DNA of 64,000 nucleotides, from assembly GCA_039583875.1 (NCBI GenBank), contig CM077166.1:78056564-78120563 (forward strand), given 5' to 3'. Shown one piece after another: positions 33,265-44,190 of this stretch; within the stretch, counting starts at the first letter, position 1, and every line of letters starts with the position of its first letter. Made by a program: the position numbers and the translations under genes. The notes beneath the pieces were generated by a model. That model searched no databases. It saw only the letters and a program-made list of their open reading frames with translations, and was not told the DNA's origin. The stretch comes from Platanthera guangdongensis. Lineage: Eukaryota; Streptophyta; Magnoliopsida; Asparagales; Orchidaceae.

Positions 33265-33703
33265 ATATACTCCGAATCACGCCGACCCATTTTATATCTC
33301 GCCGAATTAGACAAATGGTATTAGAAACCAAATTAAACAAATCCCGCCGAATCCCGCCGAAGGAACTCGCCGACCGCTCGGCTTCCCCCGAATCCCGACG
33401 ACCTATATAAATCCCGCCGAAAGACTATCTCCGCCTGTTCACCTTCCTCACGACTCGCGCAAGAGAACTCCCGACGACCCTCGCCTTCTTCGCGAAAGTG
33501 TGCTTCCGCGGATTCGCCGAAACCCGCAGCCCTCCGACGCTCTTGTCGAAGTGAGCGACCCACAGGATACTCTTCCCACAGGATCTTCTTCCCGTGAAAC
33601 TCTAGCTCGGCCGAATCCCACAGGACACTCTTCCATCCACCGAAGATCTTCCCGAAGCTCATCAACCCACTTCCGTGTCAGCCCTTAGGTAACCTCATCC
33701 TCA
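33265..33703 (+). promoter_or_regulatory. Putative internal promoter of the nested 3' ORF
   Basis: Repeats of CTCGCCGAA / ATCCCGCCGAA, the word family of this element's LTR array, occur at 33265-33420. TATATAAA lies at 33404-33411 and a 290 bp leader leads to ATG 33704. A second ATGGCTCCAAGG at 33788 fits the start of the related ORF at 41122 better. GGTAAC at 33689 and CTCTCTAG before 33783 could bound a short intron. Promoter activity is inference from position. Confidence 0.55.
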
Positions 33704-36097
33704 ATGGCTCCAAGGCCGAACCCCAAGTGTTGCTTTCTTTTTGAATGTTCCCTAATGCTTAGAGTCGGGCTTCTCTCTAGATCTTCAATGGCTCCAAGGA
33801 TGACTGCAGGATTGATTTCTGGCTGCGAGCTGGTTCGCACTGGATTCTCTCATGCCTCAGACGAGTTCCGAAATATCATTCTCATGTTGGAAGAGGCCGG
33901 GCTAACCTTCGTATTGGAGCATCCTTGCAAAGTTTTAGATAAAGAAGTGCTGGAGTTCTTCTCTACCGCAAGGCTCCGAGACAGAGACTCCATCATCAAG
34001 AGCAAGGTGGCTGGGACTAAAGTAAAGATGTCTGCCAGTAAGCTAACTCGCTACCTGCAGCTTTCAAGTGCGGAGCAGGAAGACTATTTGGAGGACGAGG
34101 ACAAAGCCAGAACCCTCCTGTTCTGCGGTCTACCAAGAGGCACTCGATCAGTAAAGAGAAAAGAGATGAATGAAGAAGGGAAGCTCCTATCTGACGTCAT
34201 AGGAAAAGTACTCATCTGCAAGCCAGGCTCCCATGATCATATCTCCGGAGATATGTTCAAAATTCTCATAGCTGTGGTCTGCCGAAAGAGGTTCAACTGG
34301 GGGGAGCTGCTGTTCCAAAAGATCAAGGACACTCTGGGCACTCCAAGCTTCGGCCGCATCATCAGTCTATATCTCAACCAGCTCAACGGAGACAAATTCG
34401 ACATGAGCAAAGGAGTACCTCTCCATTACTTGAAAAAGATGGATGCTACTGTGTTCGATCGATGGGAGCGGCGCATCGGGCAGCCTGCTGTGGAAGAGCA
34501 AGAGGAAGTATCTCCTGCAGTCTCCCCCGGTGAAATACCTGATAATGTGAATGCAGGAATCGAGGGGGAGACTCTACCCACTCCTATGGATATAATATCT
34601 GACATCGCCCAGGTGGCCAGGGATGCGGTGGCCGAAATTCATGAAGAAAGTGAACCTGAGATGGAGGATGAGGAGGTCCTGAACAGAAACACTCAAGGAA
34701 CTGAAGCTGAAGCACTAGACACTGCTGATCAAGAAGTGGAAGAAGCTGCGGATATGGATGAATTTTTGGATGAGGACGGAGAGGACGATGAGAATGAGGA
34801 CCATGAAGTGTTGGAGACTCCGGCTCCCGTTGAACCTCCATCTGATAAGTCTGCACCAGTGGAGGGGGAGTCTGATAAACCTCAAGAGGCCGCCAACATT
34901 CCTCCTATAGAGGCTGTGATTGTATCCAGCTCTACCGATGCATCTGCTGCAGAGCACGATCAAGGGCAAGAAGTACCTCAGACCTAACCATTGCGAGATG
35001 AGCTGGCCACTCACACCATCAATGTTATTCAAGGAATAGTCAACGAGCTTAAAGCTTCCTTTGATACAGCTCAGAAAACACTGCTGAAGAAGATTAAGAC
35101 TTCTGAAGATCTCATGCTTAAAAATATGGTAGAGATCAACCACAAACTAGATGTGATGGAGAAGAAGTTTGAAGAAAAGTATACTGCGGCAGGCGAAGCT
35201 GTCACACTGTTAATGGCTGGCTTGAAAAAGAATAATGATACTCTGGCTGTTGTAAATCAAAACGCACACGTTGTAGCCAAGAATATTCAGCAGTTTAATG
35301 GTAATATGGTCACCTTAAATGCAAATCAGCAGGCCCTGATCACTGAATTCGGCAAGACAACTAAGCATATTGATGACTCCTTGCACTCATATGCCAATTG
35401 CATAGCTGACGAAGCCAAAAAGGGGGAGAAGGAGTATATTGCTAAGCTGGCCGAGCTCCAAGAAAGCATGGATGTAAACTTTGCGCAATCAAGCAAATAC
35501 GTCTATGAGAGTTGCTGGTGGATGCTCCAACAGGCACTGGGCACGTTAGGCGTCGTCCTACCTGACCAACCTGCCGGTGTTCAGGTTCCTGAGACTTCTA
35601 AGGCTGCTGAGGAAGTACATATTGCTGAGGCTGTAAGTACAAGTGCTGCAGAAATTTTCACTGATGAAGCTGATGCTAGGGCCATCTCCAAATCCAAGCT
35701 GAGGAGTATGTTTGACCAGGAGGCTTTAGCTAAAGCCAGGGGAAAGAGGAAAGTTCAGGAAGGGACATCCAAGGAGACACAGGCTGCAAAGAGAATTCGA
35801 ATGAATGAGGAGGATGTACGAAATGAAAGGTGGAGTCCAGTCTCAAGGAACATCATCTTAGACACCTTCCGGCTGTACGAAAGAGGAGAGATCAATCAAA
35901 ATGAAGCATATAGCCAGTACGAATGGGAAACGCACAAAGCATTTGAAGCAAAACGCAACATTTTCTTCAGAAACAACAAGGATCCAGACAAAGTTGCTCC
36001 TCCTAGGTACTACCCGAAGCCCAAGGAATACATGGAAAGGCAAAGCAAAAAGTACTTGGCTCAAACTCTGAAGGGTGACGTAGCTAAGGACAAATAG
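33704..36097 (+). CDS. Nested Sirevirus 3' ORF (env-position protein), one in-frame stop
   Basis: About 797 codons in one frame with a single stop at 34985-34987. Better start may be 33788 (MAPRMTAGLISGCELVR). The N-terminal 250 residues match the 41122 ORF (ELVRTGFSHA, KEVLEFFSTA, KLLSDVIGKVLICKPGSHDH, FGRIISLYLNQL) and belong to the 'putative plant transposon protein' type. A long acidic linker follows, then the stop, then a coiled-coil-like helix region (34991-35500) and a C-terminal block (RNIILDTFRLYE, RYYPKPKEYMERQSKKYL) also shared with 41122. No signal peptide or membrane span is evident. Function unknown. That only this and gag survive in a recently mobile element suggests it may help transposition in cis. 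Confidence 0.75.
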
Positions 36098-36342
36098 TCA
36101 TTATTTTATAGCTGGTCACTGTGTCTTAAGAACGTTTAATGATTATTACTGTCATATGAACAATTCTGAATTATATGTGAATATATTCCTCTTGATATAT
36201 ATATATATTCTTGAATGTGTGAATGACTCAAGTCCTGGTCTGATTGCATATATTCCCTTGTGTTGCACATTTAATTTTTAAATGCTATAATTATTATTTG
36301 ATAGGTGTTATTCATCTTAGCTAGTAGGGTTTTGGCTTCGTC

Positions 36343-36356
36343 AAATAGGGGGAGAT
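36343..36356 (+). other. Nested element polypurine tract
   Basis: AATAGGGGGAGAT directly before the 3' LTR start at 36357; primes plus-strand DNA in LTR elements. Confidence 0.85.
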
Positions 36357-37990
36357 TGTTGGGTATTGTATCCACGATTACCTGGATTTGAGGAAGCCCC
36401 CTGTCAAGCTAAGATGAATTCACAATGTATTTGATAAACTTTTTCAAGTTGTACTTGCAGTTTCTCCACGCTAAGTGCACACCAATGTCAGGGTGCAGTA
36501 GGTCAATATACACGGGTCTGCACGACGTAATCCCTCGTTGAGCAGATCAGTGTGTTGGCCTATGTGTACTCTCTCTATTGGAGTGCACTTACTTTCAAGT
36601 ACAGGGTCGTTCATATGCAAGAGAAGACAAGGAGCATGGAGGATCAAGGAGCAGCTCCTAGGTGGAAGACGAAAAATCGTCCAAGGCAAATTCGACGAGA
36701 TCATCACCAAGTGATTCTCGCCGAATCGGCGAGAATCACTAGTGATTCTCGCCGAATCGACGAGAATCATCAGTGATTCTCGCCGACTCCTTTTGGCCAT
36801 CTCAAAATAGTGCCAAGTAAGATTCGGCGAGAATCACTTGTGATTCCCGCCGAACCAGTGGTCAAGCAGCCCATGTATAAAGTAAAATTCGTTGAGAATC
36901 GACAAGTGATTCGACGAGAATCACAAACGATTCTCGACGAATCGTCGAGAATCACTTGGTGATTCTCGCCGATTCGTCGAGAATCGTCTGCGATTCTCGC
37001 CGATTTTGACTTGGCGTTTTCTCAGAATGCTGCTGGACCGGATTCTGCTTTTGGACTTGTTTGAACCGGATTTTGGGGATTTCTTTTGTGGGTCCCACAA
37101 CGGTCAAATTTGCTGTAGCTACAGTATTTATACTCGGGTATTTTGAACAGTAAATGAACGGAGAAAAGGAACAGTAACGAAGCCGCAACTAAACCCTAAA
37201 ACCGCGAGTCCTCTCCGTCGCCGCCGTCGCCGTCGGGCAAGTAGGACACCGTCAACAAGAGAGATTTCTTCCCGATCTCCGGCGACAGAAGCTTAGCAAG
37301 GCTTGAGTCTCACGCGTCTATCCAGAGATCCTTTGTCTCTCGATTTGTTGATCGGAAAAACTTCCCATCCGAATCGATCGAGATGACCGATCCTCGTGTG
37401 ACCGTTGGTAGACCAAGCTTGCTTCGTAACGAAGTTTGGATCTCCAAGTTCAGCAGCCGCTCGTCATCACAGCCGCTGATCCCGGAGCTAGCCGCCGCTC
37501 ATGTACCGCCGCCGGTTCCGGGGAAATCCTCTCCAAGAGAGACCAAGGTCGTAGACTCTTCATCGACTTCAAGAACACGTCGTCGAACAAAGAGGAACAC
37601 CGTAGTCTCCAAAAGAAGTTTGTATCACGTGTACATTCTACATTTTCATTTCGTTGTAAAGGAACTTTTGTTCCGAGTTGTAAGGGTTGGGTGCAACCCG
37701 CTTTGCGGGAGTGTTGACTCTCACGTGTGGAAGGGCTCCTTCCGTTAGTGCAGGGATTGGATTTCAAACCCGTTGGTGAAGTGACCGAGTCGTCCCTTGT
37801 TGGGGAGATAGGTCGAAGGGGGAAAGTGGATGTACCCAAGTCGGGGAACCACTATAAATTTGCTGTGTATTCTGTGTGCTGTGGTTTTTGTTTTTATTGT
37901 GCAGGTACATCCGTAAATTCCGCAAAAGAACCACACGTCACCTATTCCCCCCCCCATAGGTGCACATAGTTGACACTAGGTGGACTTTCA
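36357..37990 (+). repeat. Nested element 3' LTR
   Basis: 1,634 bp, nearly the same as 29437-31067. Differences seen include CGAGAATCACC versus CGAGATCATCACC near 36700, CCGTCG versus CCGCCG near 37217, and one extra C in the C run near 37950. TATTTATA lies at 37125-37132. Confidence 0.94.
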
Positions 37991-37995
37991 ACATT

Positions 37996-38496
37996 GGATT
38001 GATGCCATGCAAGAGGAGCTGAATCAGTTCAAAAGATGCAAGGTCTGGAAGCTAGTTCCTAAACCAAAAGACCACAACATTATTGGAACAAAGTGGATCT
38101 TTAGGAACAAATTGGATGAGAATGGAATCATTGTGAAGAATAAAGCAAGACTTGTTGCAAAAGGATATAAGCATTAAGAAGGTATTGACTTTGATCAAAC
38201 CTTTGCTCCAGTAGCAAGACTGGAAGCTATCAGGATGTTCCTTGCTTATGCAACATATCAAGGGTTCAAGGTATTTCAATTGGATGTAAAGTCAGCTTTC
38301 CTAAATGGAAATCTAATGGAAGAAGTCTATGTAGAGCAGCCCTCAGATTTTGTTGATCCTCTCAAACCTGATTATATTTATAGACTTAGGAAAGCATTGC
38401 ATGAGTTAAAACAAGCCCCAAGGGCTTGGTATGAAACTCTGTCTAGTTTCCTCATTGAGAATAAATTCTCAAGGGAGAAAATAGACAAGACTCTAT
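37996..38496 (+). pseudogene. Outer Sirevirus RT, N-terminal part
   Basis: Resumes the polyprotein after the nested element: HWIDAMQEELNQFKRC, IIGTKWIFRNKLDENG, KARLVAKGYKH, a stop near 38175 where Gln is expected, [40 protein letters not shown] (first catalytic Asp in LDVKSAF) and [17 protein letters not shown]. It ends at KIDKTL, where the solo LTR at 38497 splits it from the YVDD half. Confidence 0.92.
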
Positions 38497-39621
38497 TGTT
38501 GGGTTTCTCTATGAGGATGGCACAACTCTTGTGCACGCAGCGGAAAAATAAGCATCAAGAAAAACCCAAAGAGATGTGGATCGGGCTATGAACGTTGAAT
38601 CAAGAAGTTAGCAAAAACTAGGCAAAAAATACCTCGGTGGCACTGAGTCACAACTCAACGGAGATGCTCCAAATTTCTTCTTCCTGCTAGCGGCGAGTTC
38701 TACGTGGAATAATGTCCACGTTTCTGCAGAAGTCCACACGAGCGGGAGAACACCGGGCTTTCCATCACACGGAAGATCGGGATGGAGAGAGACCACACCT
38801 TGCTTTCCCACGGACTGCTAGGTCCGTGCCAGGGATTGCAGCGCCAGCGACGATCGCCGGAGAAGAGGGGGTCGACGGAGCGAACACGGCGGCAGAACTC
38901 TTCCGGCGGCGGGAATCGGGATCGGCGGAGCGAACGAGCGGAACTCTTCCGTCGGGTTTGATTCGCACAGCAGAGAAAAGCTTAAGTTCCGATAAAACCC
39001 TAAGTATCCCTTTTATACCAAAAGCATAAAAGACTTAGAAACTTCGCTATCCGCAGACCACCCAAAAATGGGGTTCCAGAATCGGCGAGAAACAATCGGT
39101 GGGAATCGGCGAGAATCGGCGAGAATCGATCGGCGAGCATCACCATGGATCGGCGAGAATCAGAGTACAATACTCGACGATTCTCGCCGATCGTCGAGCT
39201 TCACTTGACGATACACGTCGAATCTTGTAGACCGTCGAGCCGCGGTCGACGATACGTGTCGAAGTCGTCGATCGTCGAGAATCAAGATATTGATTCTCGA
39301 CGATTCTCATCGATCGGCGAGAATCAAAGAGATGATTCTCGTCGATCGGCGGGAATCAGAAAGACGATTCTCGACGAATGCTATCGACCCTCGGACGACA
39401 ATCTTACCAGCCCTCCAAGGCAACATTTGCCCAACCCGATGATCCTTTAAGGCAACACTTTGCCCACAACCCCCATTCAGGTCGGTGATTGGCAACCTTT
39501 ACCAACACAGTCAATTATCCAACTTCTCCACATCTCTTATGTGCGACCCTGCAGGCTCATATCGCGTTGGCAGTGAGATTACATGTTTGATCACTTCCAG
39601 ATCATCATGGTAACTCCAACA
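38497..39621 (-). mobile_element. Solo LTR inserted in the outer RT, minus orientation
   Basis: 1,125 bp from TGTTGGGTTTC to ACTCCAACA, with perfect TCTAT duplications (38492-38496, 39622-39626), splitting the RT between KIDKTL and the YVDD half. There is no interior. Orientation is inferred from a minus-strand TATAAAA (plus TTTTATA, 39011-39017), with a GATTCTCG-CGA array (39070-39390) upstream of it on that strand. The LTR is copia-like (TGTGCACGCAGCGGAAAA near 38530 is common in such LTRs) but is not the nested element's family. Confidence 0.88.
39070..39390 (-). promoter_or_regulatory. GATTCTCG / CGTCGA hairpin array in solo LTR
   Basis: Repeated ATCGGCGAGAATC, GATTCTCGACGATTC, CGATCGTCGAG and GGTCGACG words. 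It is the same word family as in the nested Sirevirus LTR although the remaining LTR sequence is not alike. Confidence 0.75.
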
Positions 39622-39626
39622 TCTAT

Positions 39627-40612
39627 TTCTTAGGGAATCTAAAGGAAAGATTATCCTAGTCCAAATATATGTAGATGACATAATATTTGGGTCTACTGAA
39701 AGTAATCTTTGCAGAAAGTTTGTAAAACTTATGCAAGGAAAATTTGAAATGAGCAGTATGGGGGAACTTAAGTTCTTCTTGGGTCTCCAAGTAAGACATA
39801 CTGAAGATGGCCTATCCATATGCCAGTCTAAGTTCACCCTAGAGTTGATAAAGAAGTATGGTATGGAATCATCCACTATCATGAAAACTCCTATGGGATC
39901 AAGTATGTCTCTAAGCAAAGATGATGCAGGGAAACCTGTAGATGAAACTTTGTATAGAGGGATAGTTGGCTCCCTTCTGTATTTGACTGCTAGTAGACCA
40001 GATATCATGTATGCTACATATGTCAGTGCTAGGTACCAAGCATGCCCTAAAGAATCTCATCTGACTGCAGTAAAAAGGATTTTGAGATATCTTAAGGGCA
40101 CCCCTTATCTAGGCCTTTGGTACCCTAGGAATAGAGATTTTCTACTGACAGGCTATTCAGATGCAGATTTTGCAGGTTGCAAAGAAGATATGAAGAGTAC
40201 TACAGGAACCTGTCAATTTCTAGGTGGAAGACTAGTGTCTTGGAGCAGTAAGAAGCAGACCAGTGTGGCAATCTCCAGAGCTGAGTCAGAATATGTTGCT
40301 ACAGGAAGCTACTGTGCACAACTTTTGTGGATTCAACACCAGCTAGTAGACTATGGTATTCAAGTAAGTAGAACACCTTTGCTTTGTGATTCTACAAGTG
40401 TAATTTTTATAGCTAATAATCCTATCTCACATAGTAGGACTAAGCGTATAGAAATTAGATACCATTTTCTTAGAGAACATGTAGAGAAAGAGGACATTTC
40501 CCTAGAATTTGTTAAAATAGATAATCAGATTGCTGATATGTTTACCAAGCCCCTAGATGAAACTAAATTCAATAAGTTTAAAATTGAATTAGGAATGTTG
40601 AACTTAAAATAG
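39627..40612 (+). pseudogene. Outer Sirevirus RT palm C-terminus and RNase H
   Basis: Continues with GKIILVQIYVDDIIFGST (the YVDD catalytic box, about 39670), MSSMGELKFFLGLQV, then from 39731 an open frame of 293 aa: SSTIMKTPMGSSMSLSKD, GSLLYLTASRPDIMYAT, and copia RNase H (YSDADFAGCKEDMKSTTG, SWSSKKQTSVAISRAESEY, LLCDSTSVIFIANNP, RTKRIEIRYHFLREHV). It ends DMFTKPLDETKF to a stop at 40612. Catalytic Asp, Glu and Asp positions look intact. This half is well preserved; the RT as a whole is split. Confidence 0.93.
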
Positions 40613-41121
40613 TTTGATAAAATTGGCTAAGTAAAATGGTGTCGACACAAGAAGTGTTTGTGTCGACACATAGAAGTGGTGTCGACATTCCAGAGAAATG
40701 ATGTCGACACATCTAGTAAGTCTGTGTCGACACTTCAGAGAAATGGTGTCGACACATCCAGAGTAGGTGTCGACACATCCAGAAGTGGTGTCGACACTTA
40801 GGATTAACATAAAATTCGTCGAGTGGAGTATCGACTAATCGTCGAGCACAGATGTTTAAGTGTCGACACATATATTCTGTCGAATATGTTAGTGTCGACA
40901 CATAGTAGTCAACACCGTTGTCGAGACTTAAGTAGTCAGTGTCGACACTTTTCAACAGTGTCGACACATTTAGAGTATTATGACGCGCCCTTTTACCTTC
41001 ATTTTTAGAAAGGTATAAATAGGTCTTCACCATTGTTTGTCGACACGCTCTCAATAGTTTTGAGACCAAAACTTTGTGTCGACATCTCTCTCATCTAAAT
41101 TCAAGATTTCTCTAAACCCTA
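40613..41121 (+). promoter_or_regulatory. Putative internal promoter between pol and the 3' ORF
   Basis: A 509 bp spacer. 40640-40975 is a GTGTCGACAC array of the same kind as in this element's LTR, followed by TATAAATA at 41014-41021, then about 100 bp to ATG 41122. The 'array, TATA, leader, start' order matches the LTR. Pol ends at a stop at 40610-40612 in a different context, so read-through from pol is unlikely. Promoter function is inference. Confidence 0.65.
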
Positions 41122-43922
41122 ATGGCGCCAAAGCTCGAGGAGAATGTCAATGAGGGATATGAGCTAGTTCGCAATGCATTTGACCATGCGGAACCAGAAA
41201 TCAAGGATGTTGTAACCCTAATTTCTGAGAATGGGTTGGAAGTTCTAATTTCAGAACCAACCAAGATTTGGAAAAAGGAAGTACTCGAATTCTTTGGTGC
41301 AGCTACCCTTGATGAGACTGGACTCAAGATTAAAACCATAGTCCATGGAGTAAAAGTAAAACTCACCCAGAAGAGTCTAAGAAAAGTTCTACATCTACCA
41401 AGAACTAAAGAAGTGGAAGATGTACCTACATATAAGACTAGAGATGCACTGCAATGGTGTGGACTAGATTCAACCATGAAGATTGGCTCAGTCTTTAACA
41501 AAAGGGAATGAATATACAAGGAAAGTTCTTATCTGAAGTAGTAGGAAAGGTGATTCTGTGCAAGCCAGGTGGGCATGATAGGGTATCAGTTCACATGTTC
41601 AGCTTAATGACAAGAATTATCTTTAAACTAAAAACTGATTGGTCAACAGTGATGTTTGAGAAGATTAAGAAAAGTCTGAAGAAACCCAATTTGGGTAGAA
41701 TTATGAGTCTGTACCTAGCTGGAACTATTCTAGAGGTCATGAACCAAGCTGCTGGTTCTAAAATTAACCATATGAGGAGGATGAATATCAGAATTATCTC
41801 AAGATGGGATAGGGTGTAAACTAAGGACATGCCTACTCCAGAGAATGCAACACCTCCACAGAAGAAGAAGAAGAAAGCCATAATGGCTCCTGAATCCTCC
41901 AGTAGTTCAGAGGAGCAAGTAGTTTTTAGTTCTGATGAGGAAGAGGCTGAGAATGCTGGACAGTTACCAGTGAGAACTGAAGATGCATAGAGGCAGGGGG
42001 AGCAACCATCTCCTAGCCCCATCCACCTGGATCCACTCCAGGGGGAGCCTCAACATGTGGAAGAGCCAACTCACTTGGACAGTAAAATGGCTACTCAAAC
42101 AATACTTGAGGTAATACATGAAGTTAATCAATCAATTTTCCATATTGAGGATGAAGTATTAACTGAGTATTTGATTAATGTTGACCAGCCAACTCAGTTA
42201 CACAGTCAACCACAAGATGTAATCTTGGAGGATACATCAGTAGTTGCTGATGCTCTAGATATAAGAAACTCTCCCGTGCCTTCTCAACAAGAGTATACCC
42301 TAGATGAGTTGTTCATTGCTATGGAGCAAGAGACTCAGGGGGAGAAAGCAGCTTTTGAGGGGGAGAAGGTAGATCTTGAGGGGGAGCATATAAGGTCTCA
42401 GGAGGAGACTGCAAGAAATGAGAATGTGGAGCAAAGGATACAGGGGGAGCTGCCTAAGACTGCACAAGAATTGCCTCCTACTCCTAAAGCTAGAGTTGAC
42501 ATAGCTAGTACCTCAGAATCTGAAGATGCTGCAGAGGTTCAAGCAAAGAAAAGGAAGCTCATGGTCTTCAAAAGAAGAAGCCAGAGCTATAAGAAAGCAC
42601 TGCAAACTGTGGCTCCATAGCCTGCCCCATCAATTGATTACAGTACTTTGTTAGTCTCTATGCAAGTAAAGTTGGATGAGCAAAGGGTAGCAATGGAGAA
42701 GTATATAGATGAAACTCACAAAGATCTCCAATTCTCCTTGGCTACAGATATAAAATATATAAGATTTGAGGTGAATCAAAATAAGAACGAAATGACTGAC
42801 TATTTCCACAAAGGGGGCAATGCAGTGGTTTACCTCGCCACTCACCAAAAGAAAATCAAAACACAAGTGGATGATATAACAGTTAAGCAGGGATATGTCT
42901 TAGAAAATCAATTGAGGATGAATGAAAACTTGACTGAATCACATAATGTGATTGTTACTGAGATGAAAAATATTGCTACTGCACAGACTGCAGCAAGGGC
43001 TACAGCCAAAGAAGAATTTGATAAACAATTACAAGAAGGCATAGCTGCTGTCAAGACTGCTCTTGAGGATTCTCAAAAGAATATTATTGCAAAGCTACAA
43101 AAACTGAAGCCCTTCTATAAAGATGGTGTTAATTACCTTAATGCCCAAATCAGATTTCAGAAAGATGATCTCAGGGATCATATTGAAAGAGAAGTCATAA
43201 AGGGGGAGAAAGTACTAGTCAAAGCTGGATCTGACCATGCTAAATGGATTTCCAATAGCATCAGAGCCACACTTGGATATCCACCCCTGTGTGATGATGA
43301 CAATGTAGCTGAATCTGGTATACATCCTGCATATTTTGGAGGAGAACAAGTTGAAGTTGCTCAGGTGATCTATCCTCCTGCAGAGTTTGACATGATTCAT
43401 CAAGAAGTACAATCTATGTACAGCCCTCCTGAGGGTAATAATAATATTATTCTAGAGAAAGTAGATAAGCCAGTGCCTGAGGAAGTTTTGTCCAAAGTAC
43501 AAGAAACTCTTTTGTCCAAGAAGAGATTTAGAGAACAGTCTGAATTAAAGCAAGATTTTGAGCAGTGGAGGCCAACTTCTAGAAATATTATACTGACTGC
43601 TTGGAAAGCTGCAAAGGACAATACCCTAGAAAGGGGCAAATGGTACTCTGAATAAGAGTGGAGAAAGCATGAAGCCAGGCAAGAGGCTATTGTTCAGTAC
43701 AAAAGAAAGGCTAAACTTGGGAAGCTACCTCCTAATGCACAAGATCCTAGCAAGTATTTCCCTAAGCCTTATCATTATTTTGAAAGACAAAAGATAAGGG
43801 CTGAAGAGCTGCAAAAGAAAGATCAAAAGGGCAAGAAGCCAGATGATGACACAGATGTTCCAGTTCAGGCCAAGATTCAGTCTGGCAAGGGCATTGTCAT
43901 CAAAGAGCCAGAGCAGCCTTAA
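41122..43922 (+). pseudogene. Outer Sirevirus 3' ORF (env-position protein), decayed
   Basis: About 930 codons homologous to 33704-36097. N-terminal domain: MAPKLEENVNEGYELVRNAF, KKEVLEFFGAATLDETG, GKFLSEVVGKVILCKPGGHD, LGRIMSLYLAGT. A one-base loss near 41505 shifts frame. Stops lie at 41817-41819, 41988-41990, 42618-42620 and 43654. The acidic linker (41900-42560) contains repeated GEKAAFEGEKV-type units encoded by AGGGGGAG tracts. A Lys-rich segment (KKRKLMVFKRRSQSYKK, a possible nuclear signal) precedes the 42620 stop. Then comes a coiled-coil-like region (42648-43200), and a C-terminal block (WRPTSRNIIL, KYFPKPYHYFERQK) runs to 43922. No membrane segment is seen. Function unknown. Confidence 0.8.
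41993..42450 (+). repeat. Repeated polypurine tracts inside the 3' ORF
   Basis: AGGGGGAG occurs near 41995, 42040, 42337, 42358, 42378 and 42442, with another at 43201; the core is that of polypurine tracts. They encode Gly-Glu pairs. The nested ORF has similar tracts near 34564, 34862 and 35421. Multiple polypurine tracts are a reported Sirevirus trait. Confidence 0.7.
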
Positions 43923-44177
43923 TTTAGATTTTCTTAAGTTTACAACTTTGTAATCATTTGTGTTAAAATCCATGTAAACTTTTGATTAAAGAAACCTTTG
44001 TAGTTGAAGCAAAACATGTTTAATGCTTGTTCTGTGTTAGCATTATTATTATTCTGAGATGCTTTGTTTTATATGTTTTGTTTAAGTATTTACCCTATCA
44101 TATTTTGCTGTTATACATCATAATGTGTATTTGTTATGAATGGTGTATATCATTGACTAAGGGTTATGACTTCTCCA

Positions 44178-44190
44178 AATAGGGGAAGAT
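44178..44190 (+). other. Outer Sirevirus polypurine tract
   Basis: AATAGGGGAAGAT immediately before the 3' LTR. The nested element has AATAGGGGGAGAT at the same place. Confidence 0.85.

Larger units (their letters stand above)
29437..37990 (+). mobile_element. Pol-less Sirevirus-type element nested in the RT of the outer one
   Basis: 8.55 kb with LTRs 29437-31067 and 36357-37990, perfect ACATT duplications (29432-29436, 37991-37995), a primer site and a polypurine tract. The interior holds a shortened gag (31142-32714), a promoter-like spacer and the 3' ORF (33704-36097). No protease, integrase, RT or RNase H is present. The two LTRs are nearly the same, with only about half a dozen substitutions and a few small indels seen by eye, so it moved recently, presumably with enzymes from an autonomous relative. 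Confidence 0.94.

Noticed and set aside
33704..36097. Calling the 3' ORFs envelope genes
   Set aside because: No signal peptide, membrane span or fusion-peptide-like segment is visible; only the position is env-like.
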